Both the position numbers and the translations under genes were made by a program. The notes below the pieces were generated by a model. It saw nothing but the letters and a program-made list of their open reading frames with translations, ran no database searches and was not told the origin of the DNA. 64,000 nucleotides of DNA from Burkholderiaceae bacterium. Its GTDB lineage: Bacteria; Pseudomonadota; Gammaproteobacteria; Burkholderiales; Burkholderiaceae_B. Positions 38,256 to 48,196 of this stretch are shown piece after piece. Where the stretch lies: NCBI GenBank assembly GCA_021208885.1, contig JAJOJF010000048.1, positions 1 through 64,000 of the forward strand. The letters are read 5' to 3'. Within the stretch, counting starts at the first letter, position 1, and the number at the start of each line of letters is the position of its first letter.

Positions 38256-39734
38256 ATGATGGAATCACAATTCAACTTCGCCCTTGTTCTGCCAGAGATT
38301 GTTTTGCTGGTGGCGGCCATGGCCATTCTGTTAATCGACGCGTTCTCCAATGATCCGCGTCGCACACTTGCCTATGCATTGTCCAATGCGACGCTCGTGC
38401 TTGTCTTTGTTCTGTCAGCTTGGCAATGGATGAACGGTGTCAGTGGCACGGGCTTCTACAGTATGGTGGTGGTCGATAATCTGTCTCACTTCCTGAAACT
38501 GGTTTCGTATGTGGCAGTGTTTGCGACCTTGGTTTATGGTCGGGAGTACATTCAGAGCCGTGATATGTTGCGCGGGGGTGAGTTCTACGTGCTCGTGCTT
38601 CTGGCGCTCTTGGGTCAGATGGTGATGATCTCGGCTGGCAATCTCATGGCGATTTACCTCGGTCTAGAGCTTATGTCGCTTGCCATGTACGCACTGGTTG
38701 CATTGCGACGCGACCATGAGCGTTCGACCGAAGCTGCGATGAAGTATTTTGTGTTGGGATCGCTGGCATCGGGTTTCTTGCTCTATGGTATGTCGATGGT
38801 CTATGGCGCGACCGGTTCGTTAGATCTGTCAGTGATTGGCGCCCGTGTTGAGTCGGGTGGCATGGAAATGGCGCTGGTGTTTGGCTTGGTGTTCCTGGTG
38901 TCAGGCTTGGCATTCAAGTTGGGTGCCGTGCCGTTCCACATGTGGGTGCCCGACGTCTATTCCGGCGCGCCAACTGCCGTGACCCTGGTGTTGGCTGCTG
39001 CGCCCAAGCTTGCAGCGTTTGCAATCACGCTACGTCTGCTCGTCACTGGCCTCGGTGACCTGACAATCGACTGGCAGCCGATGCTAACTATTCTGGCTGT
39101 ATTGTCGCTTGTTGTTGGTAACTTGACTGCCATCATGCAGTCGAATTTCAAGCGCATGCTGGCCTATTCGACCATTGCGCACATGGGTTTTGTGTTGCTT
39201 GGGCTTGCTTCTGGCTCGACGGAGGGATCGCTGCAGGTAAACGCCAGCGCCTATGGCTCGTCTTTGTTTTACATGGTCACCTACGTGTTGACCACACTGG
39301 GCAGCTTCGGTGTCATCATGTTGATGTCGCGCGAAGGGTTTGAATGTGAGACTATCGAAGACTTAAAGGGACTCAACCGTAAGAGTCCCCTGTTGGCTGG
39401 TGTTTTGTTGGTCATCATGTTCTCACTTGCGGGCATTCCACCACTGGTCGGTTTTTATGCCAAGCTGATGGTGCTGCAAGCAGTGATTCAGTCCGGCATG
39501 GTGTGGTTGGCCGTGTTGGCCGTGATCTTTTCCCTGATCGGTGCTTTTTACTACTTGCGGGTCGTTAAGGTGGTGTATTTCGATGAGCCTTCGCCTGATC
39601 AGATTCAGGTTCATGGTGTTGCGACCGTGCCGGCTTCGATGTTGACTGTCAACGTTGTCCTGATACTGCTACTGGGTATCTTGCCTGGCGGCTTGATGGA
39701 TATGTGTATCAACGCTATTCTGACATCGTTTTAA
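38256..39734 (+). CDS. nuoN: NADH-quinone oxidoreductase subunit N
   Basis: 492 residues, antiporter-like subunit next to NuoK. Conserved [40 protein letters not shown] and [17 protein letters not shown]. Starts 6 bp after nuoM and completes the 14-gene set in canonical order A-N. Confidence 0.96.
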   Translation: MMESQFNFALVLPEIVLLVAAMAILLIDAFSNDPRRTLAYALSNATLVLVFVLSAWQWMNGVSGTGFYSMVVVDNLSHFLKLVSYVAVFATLVYGREYIQSRDMLRGGEFYVLVLLALLGQMVMISAGNLMAIYLGLELMSLAMYALVALRRDHERSTEAAMKYFVLGSLASGFLLYGMSMVYGATGSLDLSVIGARVESGGMEMALVFGLVFLVSGLAFKLGAVPFHMWVPDVYSGAPTAVTLVLAAAPKLAAFAITLRLLVTGLGDLTIDWQPMLTILAVLSLVVGNLTAIMQSNFKRMLAYSTIAHMGFVLLGLASGSTEGSLQVNASAYGSSLFYMVTYVLTTLGSFGVIMLMSREGFECETIEDLKGLNRKSPLLAGVLLVIMFSLAGIPPLVGFYAKLMVLQAVIQSGMVWLAVLAVIFSLIGAFYYLRVVKVVYFDEPSPDQIQVHGVATVPASMLTVNVVLILLLGILPGGLMDMCINAILTSF

Positions 39735-39753
39735 AGCGGTCTGAGGATTAAGC

Positions 39754-40059
39754 GTGGTTAGTCAAAGCGTTGCTGTCTGGATTTTGATTGCGTTGGCAGT
39801 GGCCGCTGCCAACTTGCCGTTTATCTCGGAGCGCGTGTTGGCACTCATGCCGATTAAAACCTGGGTTAAAAAACCCGCCTGGGCATTGATTGTTGAGTTC
39901 CTCGGTCTGTTCGTTGTCATCGGCTTGGTGGGTTATGCCTTTGAGACTGCGCTAGTCAACCCTTTCCCGCGCGGCTGGGAATTTTATGTCACTGCGCTTT
40001 GCATCTTCCTGGTGCTAGCCTTTCCCGGGTTTGTGTATCGGTATTTGTTGAAGAAGTGA
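39754..40059 (+). CDS. DUF2818 membrane protein
   Basis: 101 residues with three predicted membrane helices (VAVWILIALAVAAANLPF; WALIVEFLGLFVVIGLVGY; FYVTALCIFLVLAFPGF). DUF2818 genes follow nuoN in Burkholderiales; the function is unknown, with a complex I link inferred from position. Starts at GTG 19 bp after the nuoN stop. Confidence 0.9.
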   Translation: MVSQSVAVWILIALAVAAANLPFISERVLALMPIKTWVKKPAWALIVEFLGLFVVIGLVGYAFETALVNPFPRGWEFYVTALCIFLVLAFPGFVYRYLLKK

Positions 40060-40092
40060 TGAGAAGATAGTGGACTCAAACGCTATCTCGTA

Positions 40093-40303
40093 ATGACACT
40101 GGAAGAGGCAGCACTGCTGGTTGTTTCTCACCCCTAATTGATCGGTCTATTAGAAAAAGGCGACATTTCTTGTTGAATTGAAGAGGGTGAGTTTCGTGTA
40201 AGTCGCGACGAACTGGTTGCTCATAAGACTCACATCGACGTTGCCCGCCGAAAAACTCGATAAGTTGGCAGAAGAAGCACAAAAGCTAAACCTGGGGTAC
40301 TAG
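40093..40303 (+). pseudogene. Decayed excisionase-like HTH antitoxin gene
   Basis: In the 305-bp gap after the DUF2818 gene, translation gives MTLEEAALLVVSHP-stop-LIGLLEKGDIS, then FRVSRDELVAHKTHIDVARRK, and after a frame change LDKLAEEAQKLNLGY-stop. The pattern matches the small HTH_17/excisionase-family proteins often paired with PIN toxins (consensus-like EAAxxLxVSRPYLxxLLxxGxIP...A...L...LGY). Two in-frame stops and one frameshift make it a pseudogene. No PIN-domain remnant is visible next to it. Confidence 0.7.
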
Positions 40304-40364
40304 TTCCAACGCTTCGTTGTGAGTTTTGGTGAAACTCAGGTCTTGACGCAAACCCGCTAACCAA

Positions 40365-41225
40365 TCACGCCTGCGCGAACCAGTTCAACACTGCATCAAG
40401 CGGGCTGTGGTTGAGTGCGAACCTGGCTTGCGCCTGCACCACCGGCTTTGCACGATAGGCAACGGCATAGTGGGCGCTTGCCAACATCTTCAAGTCATTA
40501 GCACCATCGCCAATCGCAATAATGTGTTCAGGCTTGGCGTTTAACCGTTTGGCCAAGTCTGCTAAAAGATCCGCCTTGCCCTGTGCGTCGATGATGGGGC
40601 CAGTGACGCGTCCAGTGAGCTTGCCTTGACCGTCAGTCTCAAGCACGTTGGCATGTGCTACATCGAGCCTCAGACGCTCTTTTAGGCGATTGGTAAAAAA
40701 GGTAAAGCCACCGGATACCAGCATGGTTTTAATGCCGGCTTGTTGGGCAGAGCGGATCAGGTTCTCGGCACCTGGGTTTAGTTCTAAACGTTCATCGTAG
40801 ACCCGCTCGAGCACGGACTGATCCAGACCTTCGAGGTAACCGACCCGAAGGCGCAGGCTATCGGCAAACTCGGTGATTTCACCGCGCATGGATCGTTCGG
40901 TAATTGAGGCGACCTCAGCCTTAAGTCCCGCAAACGCGGCGATCTCGTCAATGCATTCTATATTGATCAAGGTCGAGTCCATGTCCATGACCAGAATCTT
41001 GCAATCAGAGAGCTTGGCGTTTGCATCCACAAACGCGATGTCGGCTTTCTTCTCAATCGCCCAGCCGGCGATGAGCTCACAATTGTCCTCGCTTTGAGTG
41101 ACGTCCAACAGCCGTGCGGCTGATTTGCTGATCCACTGGACCCCATTGGCTTCGACTAGCGCAGCAGCCTGATCGATCAGGGACAGGTCTAAGGCAGGGG
41201 ATTGAACGATCAGGTTGGTGGTCAT
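40365..41225 (-). CDS. serB: Phosphoserine phosphatase
   Basis: 286 residues from MTTNLIVQSP (ATG 41225); the track ORF extends 63 codons further only as a shadow of the mfd end. Last step of serine synthesis. HAD motifs: DMDSTLI with nucleophile Asp, LVSGGFTFF, and GDGANDLKML. N-terminal extension as in other proteobacterial SerB. Located 43 bp after mfd on the same strand. Confidence 0.94.
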   Translation of the reverse strand: MTTNLIVQSPALDLSLIDQAAALVEANGVQWISKSAARLLDVTQSEDNCELIAGWAIEKKADIAFVDANAKLSDCKILVMDMDSTLINIECIDEIAAFAGLKAEVASITERSMRGEITEFADSLRLRVGYLEGLDQSVLERVYDERLELNPGAENLIRSAQQAGIKTMLVSGGFTFFTNRLKERLRLDVAHANVLETDGQGKLTGRVTGPIIDAQGKADLLADLAKRLNAKPEHIIAIGDGANDLKMLASAHYAVAYRAKPVVQAQARFALNHSPLDAVLNWFAQA

Positions 41226-41268
41226 GGTGGGTTTCCAGGTATCGGTTTCCAGATGTGGGCGTCCAGAA

Positions 41269-44200
41269 CTAGCGCATTTGTTTGAGCAACGAGCGTACCG
41301 CGTCGGTACGCTGCCTGATGTCGGGGGCCTTGATGTCAGCGCGAATTTTGTCAGGACCAGCGAAACGGATGTTCTTCTGTTTTTGTACCAAGTCGATGAG
41401 CTTAAGCGGATCAACCGGCGTGTTGTCTTTGAACTGGATTAACGTTTGAACCTCACTGGCATCAATCTTCTGAATGCCGAGTGTCATGGCTTCGATGCGC
41501 AAGCGATGGGTAGCTATTAGTGCTTGTGCAGATTCCGGAAGTTTGCCGAATCGGTCAATCAACTCTTCCTGGATACGGATCAAGTCATCTGTGTCAGTGG
41601 TGTTTGACAGGCGTTTATAGATCCCTAAACGCGCATTGATGTCAGGGCAATAGTCATTGGGCAATAACGCCGGAACATGCAGGTTGACCTCGCAGCCTGG
41701 ACTAAACGGGGCATCCAGATCGGGTTCCTCTCCAGCTTTAAGTGCCCGGACAGCTTCCGATAGCATGTCGTTGTACATCGAAAAGCCGACTTCCTGAATA
41801 TTGCCTGACTGCGACTCGCCAAGCACTTCACCCGTGCCGCGGATCTCTAGATCGTGCATCGCCAGAAAGAAGCCAGAGCCAAGCTCTTCCATGGCCTGAA
41901 TGGCTTCCAAGCGCTTTTTAGCCTGCTTGGTCATGGCATCCTCACCGGGCGTCAGGAGGTAAGAGTACGCTTGGTGGTGCGAGCGGCCAACCCGTCCTCG
42001 CAACTGATGCAGTTGGGCTAGCCCAAACTTGTCAGCACGATGGATGATGATGGTATTTGCAGTTGGCACATCAATGCCAGTTTCAATGATGGTGGTGCAC
42101 AACAGCACGTTGTAGCGCTGCTGGTAAAAGCCTTTCATGACTTGTTCAAGGTCACGTTCCCCCATCTGACCGTGGGCTACCGCAATACGGGCCTCGGGCA
42201 CAAGTTCCTGCAGCCTTTGTTTGCGTGTTTCGATGGTTTGTACCTCATTGTGCAAGAAGTACGCTTGGCCACCACGCTTGAGTTCCCTGAGCAATGCCTC
42301 ACGGATTGTGCTGTTGTCTTCCCGGCGCACGAAGGTTTTAATGGCCAGACGCTTTTGTGGGGCGGTGGCGATCACTGAAAAGTCACGAATGCCCTCTAGC
42401 GACATACCCAGTGTTCTGGGTATTGGTGTGGCGGTAAGCGTCAGTACATCCACTTCGGCCCGCAGGGACTTCAAGGCCTCTTTCTGGCGCACCCCAAACC
42501 GATGTTCTTCATCGATGATGACCAAGCCAAGTTTTTTGAATTGCACGTCCTTAGACAGCACCTTGTGCGTGCCGATTACAATGTCCACGCTGCCCCTCGC
42601 GATGCCTTCAATCGCTGCCTTTATTTCCTTGGGCGAGCGAAACCTGGACATTTCAACGACCTTTACTGGCCAATCAGCAAATCGGTCTGTAAAGGTATGG
42701 GCATGTTGTTCTGCCAACAGCGTGGTGGGGCAAAGCAGTGCGACCTGTTGGCCATTGCTGACTGCGACAAACGCAGCCCGAAGCGCCACTTCAGTCTTGC
42801 CGAAGCCTACATCGCCGCAGACTAGGCGATCCATGGGTTTTTCTGACACCATGTCAGCAATGACAGCTTGGATGGCAGCCGCTTGATCCACCGTCTCTTC
42901 AAATCCGAAGCTTTCAGCAAAGAGTTCGTAGTCCCCGGGTGGCAGTTTAAAGGCATGCCCCTGTCTTGCTGCACGCTTGGCGTAGAGGTCTAGTAGTTCA
43001 GCAGCGGTGTCACGTACTTGTCTGGCCGCCCTTTTGCGTGCTTTATCCCACTGACCTGAACCGAGTTGATGCAGCGGGGCTGTTTCGGGGTCAGCCCCAC
43101 TGTAGCGCGCAATCACATGCAGTTGCGAGACAGGTACATACAGCTTGGTGGCATTGGCGTATTCGAGGTGCAGAAACTCGGTTTGGCCTTCACCCAAGTC
43201 CATGCTGATTAACCCATGATAGCGACCCACGCCATGTTCGACGTGCACCACCGCATCACCTGCGCGTAGTTCGGCCAAGTCCCTGACCATGGCATTGACG
43301 TCACTTGCCCGTCCACGATCACGGTTGGCCCGTCGGGTTGAGCTGGCATGCCCGGTACGGAGGTCATTTTCTGTGAGGAGGATAAGTTGGTCGGCAAGCG
43401 ACACGAATCCACCGTCAAATGGTGCCACCAGCACCCCGAACCTGGCATTGCCCTGTAAAAAGTCCTGCAGTGACTCCAGCGGCGTATCTGGCCGAATATT
43501 GTGCTCGGCGAGCATTTCAACAATGGTCTCGCGCCTGCCATGCGAATCCGTACACAAGGCGATTCGTCCGCTGTCTAAATCAGCCAGTACAGCACGAAGC
43601 AATTGCAATGGATCTTCAGCCCGGCGGTTGACCGCGACATCGGGTGCTGGCAAGAAGTTGGGATGGTCTCGCGTATCGACAAGCGCCAAGCGGGCAAGTG
43701 GCTGTAACTGCGTAAACAGCAGTTCGCCTTGCATGAAGAGGTCTTGCGGCGGCAACACTGGTCGCTCACGATCGCTCTTAAGAAACTGGTAGCGCGACTG
43801 GGTGTCGTCCCAAAATCGGCGCATGGCATCTTCAAGATCGCCATGTGTCACGCACAGGCAGTCCTTGGGCAGATAGTCAAAGAGCGTCGCCGTTTCTTCA
43901 AAAAACAAGGGCAGGTAATACTCAACACCGGCAAACGGGATGCCATTGCCAATGTCGCGGTAGGGCAATGCACGTGATGGGTCACCCTCAAAGACTTCAC
44001 GGAACTTGGCCCGGAAGTGGTTGCGAGCTGTCTCGTCCATCGGAAACTCGCGACCAGGCAACAATTGGATTTCTGGCACCGGATACAGACTGCGCTGCGT
44101 GTCGACATCAAAGGTCTTGATGGACTCAATTTCATCGTCAAACAAATCGATCCGATAGGGCAACACCGAACCCATGGGGAAAAGGTCAATCAAACCGCCA

Positions 44201-44712
44201 CGAATGCAAAATTCACCTGGGGCACTGACCTGGGTGACGTGGGTGTAGTTGGCTAATACCAACTGATCGCGCAGGGCCGCCTCGTTTAGTGTGTCCTTCT
44301 GCTTAAAAGAAAACGTGTATGCCGCCAGGAAACTTGGCGGACACACTCGATACTGGGCTGTCGTTACAGGCACGGTGAGCACATCGACTTCACCTTGCAT
44401 CAGCGCATGCAGGGTGCGCAGGCGTTCGGAGACCAAGTCCTCGTGGGGCGAGAATGCGTCGTAGGGCAGGGTTTCCCAGTCTGGCAGCATGCGTACCCTG
44501 AGGCTCGGTGCAATCTGTGCGATTTCGCCAGCCAATCTCTGAGCTTGCAGCGGCAAAGCCGTCAGGACTACCAGCAGCCTGCCTGCCTCTGATCCCAGGC
44601 CAGCTAGAAGCCATGCATCGCCCGATCCGGGGGGGCAGGGGTGCGACACGCGTTGCCCGGGCTTAAGGCTCGCTAGTAGCGATTGGAGGTCAGGATTGGC
44701 TAGGGTGTTCAT
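41269..44712 (-). CDS. mfd: Transcription-repair coupling factor
   Basis: 1147 residues, full length. Removes RNA polymerase stalled at DNA damage and recruits UvrA. Order: UvrB-like N-terminal module (LPDWETLPYDAFSPHEDLVSERL), RNA polymerase interaction domain (RAGDAVVHVEHGVGRYHGL), RecG-like translocase with Walker A GDVGFGKTEVALRAAF, IDEEHRFGVRQKE and LLCTTIIETGIDVPTANTI, and the C-terminal domain that binds UvrA when exposed. Confidence 0.97.
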   Translation of the reverse strand: MNTLANPDLQSLLASLKPGQRVSHPCPPGSGDAWLLAGLGSEAGRLLVVLTALPLQAQRLAGEIAQIAPSLRVRMLPDWETLPYDAFSPHEDLVSERLRTLHALMQGEVDVLTVPVTTAQYRVCPPSFLAAYTFSFKQKDTLNEAALRDQLVLANYTHVTQVSAPGEFCIRGGLIDLFPMGSVLPYRIDLFDDEIESIKTFDVDTQRSLYPVPEIQLLPGREFPMDETARNHFRAKFREVFEGDPSRALPYRDIGNGIPFAGVEYYLPLFFEETATLFDYLPKDCLCVTHGDLEDAMRRFWDDTQSRYQFLKSDRERPVLPPQDLFMQGELLFTQLQPLARLALVDTRDHPNFLPAPDVAVNRRAEDPLQLLRAVLADLDSGRIALCTDSHGRRETIVEMLAEHNIRPDTPLESLQDFLQGNARFGVLVAPFDGGFVSLADQLILLTENDLRTGHASSTRRANRDRGRASDVNAMVRDLAELRAGDAVVHVEHGVGRYHGLISMDLGEGQTEFLHLEYANATKLYVPVSQLHVIARYSGADPETAPLHQLGSGQWDKARKRAARQVRDTAAELLDLYAKRAARQGHAFKLPPGDYELFAESFGFEETVDQAAAIQAVIADMVSEKPMDRLVCGDVGFGKTEVALRAAFVAVSNGQQVALLCPTTLLAEQHAHTFTDRFADWPVKVVEMSRFRSPKEIKAAIEGIARGSVDIVIGTHKVLSKDVQFKKLGLVIIDEEHRFGVRQKEALKSLRAEVDVLTLTATPIPRTLGMSLEGIRDFSVIATAPQKRLAIKTFVRREDNSTIREALLRELKRGGQAYFLHNEVQTIETRKQRLQELVPEARIAVAHGQMGERDLEQVMKGFYQQRYNVLLCTTIIETGIDVPTANTIIIHRADKFGLAQLHQLRGRVGRSHHQAYSYLLTPGEDAMTKQAKKRLEAIQAMEELGSGFFLAMHDLEIRGTGEVLGESQSGNIQEVGFSMYNDMLSEAVRALKAGEEPDLDAPFSPGCEVNLHVPALLPNDYCPDINARLGIYKRLSNTTDTDDLIRIQEELIDRFGKLPESAQALIATHRLRIEAMTLGIQKIDASEVQTLIQFKDNTPVDPLKLIDLVQKQKNIRFAGPDKIRADIKAPDIRQRTDAVRSLLKQMR

Positions 44713-44753
44713 GCGATTTACCGCAGATTAAAGCGTGATTATAAAATCGCTGA

Positions 44754-45470
44754 ATGAATGATGCTCGCACTCCCCCAATTCATGGCCTAGTCCCCGCTGG
44801 CGGCGTCGGCCTGCGTGCTCAAGCGCCCGGGGTTCAAACACCCAAACAGTACCGGCCAATCAATGGTCAGATGATGTTGGCCTTGGCTGTTAAAGCCTTG
44901 TTGGCAGATCCGCGCGTGACCGACGCGGTAGTTGGTGTGCAGGCAGATGACCCGTTTGCCAAGGAATGTTTGTCCGGTCTTGGCCGAGTCAATGTGTTGC
45001 CTACTGGCGGTGCGAGTCGTGCATTGACGGTTTTACAAACGCTAGATCAAGGCAAATTCGGGGATGATGACTGGGTGCTGGTGCATGACGCAGCACGCCC
45101 GGGACTGCCTTTGGCTAACTTGTCGGCCTTGATTGATGCTTGTTTGACGCATCAGAGGGGTGGTTTGTTGGCCATGCCGGCGGCTGACACGGTTAAGCTA
45201 GCGAGTATTGATCTGTCGTCTGGGGCGATCGCGCAAGTAGACAAGACGCTCGACCGTCAAACCATCTGGCTGGCCCAGACACCACAGATGTTTCGGGTTG
45301 GCGAGTTGCGAGATTCGTTAAGTCGAGCGCTTGCTGCTGGCGTGGATGTCACAGATGAAGCCAGTGCCATGGAGTGGGCGGGCCATCAACCGTTGCTGAT
45401 CAACGGCTCGGCCCGCAATCTGAAGGTGACATGGGCAGAGGATTTTGAGTGGATAGAGGGGTTGCTTTGA
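44754..45470 (+). CDS. ispD: 2-C-methyl-D-erythritol 4-phosphate cytidylyltransferase
   Basis: 238 residues; makes CDP-methylerythritol in the MEP isoprenoid pathway. [20 protein letters not shown] is the CTP-binding start; [10 protein letters not shown] and QTPQMFR are conserved. The first motif reads GLRAQ where many enzymes have GxRMG. Divergent from mfd; its stop overlaps the ispF start (TTGA). Confidence 0.93.
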   Translation: MNDARTPPIHGLVPAGGVGLRAQAPGVQTPKQYRPINGQMMLALAVKALLADPRVTDAVVGVQADDPFAKECLSGLGRVNVLPTGGASRALTVLQTLDQGKFGDDDWVLVHDAARPGLPLANLSALIDACLTHQRGGLLAMPAADTVKLASIDLSSGAIAQVDKTLDRQTIWLAQTPQMFRVGELRDSLSRALAAGVDVTDEASAMEWAGHQPLLINGSARNLKVTWAEDFEWIEGLL

Positions 45471-45955
45471 GTCAAGTACCGTTTCGGGTGGGCCAGGGGT
45501 TTGATGTGCATGCATTGGAGCCTGGTGGTCCTTTGATACTTGGTGGCGTTTCTATCGACTACACCCATCACTTGAAAGGCCATTCGGATGCCGACGCGCT
45601 CTTGCATGCGATCACCGACGCCATGCTTGGTGCGGCAGCTCTGGGCGACATCGGGCGCCTGTTCCCCGACAATGACCCTAAATTTGCGGGAATCGACAGT
45701 CGGGTGCTGTTGCGCGAGGCCTATGCTCGCGTAAAAGCCGCTGGCTGGCGGGTGGTCAATATCGATGCCACCATTCATGCGCAAGCTCCGAAGATCGCAC
45801 CGCATGCACCAGCCATGGTGGCCAATATTGCGGCCGATCTTGAGCTTGCCTTAGATGCTGTGAACATCAAAGGCAAGACCAATGAGGGATTAGGGTTCTT
45901 GGGGCGTCGTGAAGGAATTGCGGTGACCACGGTGGCGCTGATTGAGCGTGTCTAG
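45467..45955 (+). CDS. ispF: 2-C-methyl-D-erythritol 2,4-cyclodiphosphate synthase
   Basis: 162 residues from TTG 45467, preferred because GAGGGG lies five bases upstream and the length then fits the family; the track GTG is 6 codons earlier. Metal ligands GFDVHAL and [25 protein letters not shown] and [13 protein letters not shown] are conserved. Next step after IspD apart from IspE. Confidence 0.93.
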   Translation: MSQVPFRVGQGFDVHALEPGGPLILGGVSIDYTHHLKGHSDADALLHAITDAMLGAAALGDIGRLFPDNDPKFAGIDSRVLLREAYARVKAAGWRVVNIDATIHAQAPKIAPHAPAMVANIAADLELALDAVNIKGKTNEGLGFLGRREGIAVTTVALIERV

Positions 45956-45966
45956 ATATTGTTCAA

Positions 45967-47355
45967 TTAAGCGTTGTGCTTGACGGCCACTGCTTGCTTG
46001 GATTGACCGCCTGTGCGGTGTTGCCGTGGACGTTTGGCTCGTGGCAAGTCAATACGGGCAGTCAGGCCGCCAGCCTCTCGGGGCAACAGACGCAAACGAC
46101 CACCGGCGCGCGCAAGCAGTCGCTCCACGATCGCGAGACCCAAGCCTGAACCTGCACCACCCGTTCGGGCGGTTTCCCCCCGCGAAAACGGCCTAAGCAA
46201 TCGCTCGATATCCTGGCTGGCAATGCCCGGCCCTCGGTCACGCACATCTATATGTAATCTGTCGCCGCGAGATTGCACCACAATTTCAATCGCTACTGAG
46301 CCATCAATGGATTTGCCGTACCGCCTGGCATTCTCGACTAGGTTGGTGACACAACGGCTGAAGTCTTCCCGATCAATCATGCAGTAGGCCGATGTGCGAG
46401 ATCGGTACTGCAATATGTCTTGTGAGCCGGCAAGCATCGGTTGCACCTGACGGATAACATCCTCAATAGCGTCAAGTAGGTTCACCGGCTTGCTTGGCGG
46501 ATTACTCGCTGGTTTGGCATATTGCAATAACTGGCCAATCGTCTGGTCGATTTGTGACAGGTCTTCATCGATAGCGCGTCTTTGTTCCTCGGACATGGCA
46601 CTCATTTCGACCTCGAGCCGCATGCGTGCCAGTGGCGTGCGCAGGTCATGCGAGATGCCAGCCAACATCAGATTGCGATCAGCCTCGGCCTGTTGCAACT
46701 CCGAGACCATACGATTAAAGCTAGCATTTAGTTGTTGAATCTCTTGTGGCCCTGCCTCTGGCAATGGATCAGGCGTTTGCCCTTGTGATAGTTGTTGAGC
46801 AGCCCGCGAGAGCCTGGACAGTGGACTGTTCAAGTAGCCCACAGCAACCGCTGCACCGACCATAGACAGCAAGGCGGCAGCGGCAATCCAGCTAACCCAC
46901 TCCGGTGCGGTGCTCAGGCTCATGGGCTGCGCTTGAATACCTAGCCAATGCTCATCTGGCAATTGAACCCAGACAAGCCCGGTAAATGGTTCGGTGGCTG
47001 CGAGCTTCGTGTCACTACCTAGCTTGGCTTGTACGAGAGCAATGACTGTTCTCCAGTCGGCATCGTCAGGCACATTGCCCAGGTTTTGTGATTCTGATGG
47101 GCCCAGCAGTTTCAGGTCCGTTTGCGTAGTGATTGCCTCAAGTAAGGTCCGCTGTGCATCGGCTTGAACAAACTCACGGGTTGCTTGGGTTAATTGCACA
47201 GCGCGCACGATTTGGTCAGCGATCTGGGCTGCCCTTGGTTCGCGCTCCAAGGTCCAAAACACATGCAGCCAGGCGGCAAGGCTAGCTAGCATAAGCAACG
47301 CCAGCAATAAAAATGTTCGGGCAAATAGCCCGAGTTTGAATTCAGCGTTCACCAT
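45967..47355 (-). CDS. risS: Sensor histidine kinase, EnvZ/RisS type
   Basis: 462 residues: N-terminal membrane helix (about 12-32), a periplasmic region of about 120 residues, second helix (WVSWIAAAALLSMVGAAVAVGY), HAMP, H-box GISHDLRTPLARMR, N-box NLVENARRYG, and G boxes DRGPGI and GSGLGLAI. Phosphorylates the OmpR-type regulator with which it overlaps by 14 bp. The symbol is by resemblance to Bordetella RisAS. The signal is unknown. Confidence 0.85.
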   Translation of the reverse strand: MVNAEFKLGLFARTFLLLALLMLASLAAWLHVFWTLEREPRAAQIADQIVRAVQLTQATREFVQADAQRTLLEAITTQTDLKLLGPSESQNLGNVPDDADWRTVIALVQAKLGSDTKLAATEPFTGLVWVQLPDEHWLGIQAQPMSLSTAPEWVSWIAAAALLSMVGAAVAVGYLNSPLSRLSRAAQQLSQGQTPDPLPEAGPQEIQQLNASFNRMVSELQQAEADRNLMLAGISHDLRTPLARMRLEVEMSAMSEEQRRAIDEDLSQIDQTIGQLLQYAKPASNPPSKPVNLLDAIEDVIRQVQPMLAGSQDILQYRSRTSAYCMIDREDFSRCVTNLVENARRYGKSIDGSVAIEIVVQSRGDRLHIDVRDRGPGIASQDIERLLRPFSRGETARTGGAGSGLGLAIVERLLARAGGRLRLLPREAGGLTARIDLPRAKRPRQHRTGGQSKQAVAVKHNA

Positions 47356-48088
47356 CGGGCACGAACACGTAGCCTACGCCCCACACTGTCTGGATATAGA
47401 CCGGCTTGGATGGATTGGGCTCTAGTAGTTTGCGAAGGCGTGAGATTTGGACGTCAAGGCTGCGGTCAAAGGCTTCATATTCACGACCACGTGCCAGTTC
47501 CATTAAGCGGTCACGCGATAGCGGTTCATTGGGATGGCGGGCAAACACCTTGAGCATCGCAAACTCGGCTGTGGTGATAGCGACTTTCTCACCCTGGCAC
47601 GATAGTGTTCGGTTAGACAGGTTTAGTTCATACGGGCCAAACCGAAGCACTTCGGGCCAGTGGCTGGGCCCTGCCGGGTGTTCCTGTGACTGGGTGCGAC
47701 GCAGCACGGCGTTGATTCGTGAGAGCAACTCACGGGGGTTAAAGGGCTTGGCAACATAGTCGTCAGCACCTAGATCCAAACCCATGATGCGGCTGCTGTC
47801 TTCGGCCTTGGCTGTGAGCAAGATAACAGGGGTTTTGTCGCCCGCGCTACGCAGCCGACGACAGATGTTCATGCCATCTTCACCCGGCATCATGACATCA
47901 AGCACAATGAGGTCAACGGTAGCTTGACGTTTCAGTTCGGTCATGGCTTTGCCATCGGCTGCAACCGACACCCGGAAACCTTGTTCGGTCAAGTAACGTT
48001 GCAACAGATCGCGCAGTCGTTCGTCGTCGTCAACCACCAGGATGTGTCGGATTGATGTGCTACGAGTCGTGAGATCGGTTTCTGTCAT
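47342..48088 (-). CDS. risA: OmpR-type response regulator, RisA-like
   Basis: 248 residues from ATG 48088 (MTETDLTTRS), preferred to the track start 14 codons upstream. Receiver domain with HILVVDDDERLRDLLQRYL, phosphorylated Asp in DLIVLDVMMPGEDG and KPFNPRELLSRI, then the winged-helix DNA-binding domain (RDRLMELARGREYEAFDRSLDVQISRLR-type). Likely controls envelope genes such as porins; two porin genes are in this window, but no direct link is shown. Confidence 0.88.
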   Translation of the reverse strand: MTETDLTTRSTSIRHILVVDDDERLRDLLQRYLTEQGFRVSVAADGKAMTELKRQATVDLIVLDVMMPGEDGMNICRRLRSAGDKTPVILLTAKAEDSSRIMGLDLGADDYVAKPFNPRELLSRINAVLRRTQSQEHPAGPSHWPEVLRFGPYELNLSNRTLSCQGEKVAITTAEFAMLKVFARHPNEPLSRDRLMELARGREYEAFDRSLDVQISRLRKLLEPNPSKPVYIQTVWGVGYVFVPDGER

Positions 48089-48196
48089 GTGAGTTCTGCA
48101 AATGCTTGCCTTGGCCAAATCCGTGAGCAAAGTACCGGTTTAATTTGCAAGTCTGATGTGGTTTTGAGTGTAGCCTAGTGAGAATTGGCTGGATCA

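Noticed and set aside
41226-41414. N-terminal extension of the serB ORF
   Set aside because: These codons overlap the mfd 3' end and are a shadow; the normal SerB start is at 41225.
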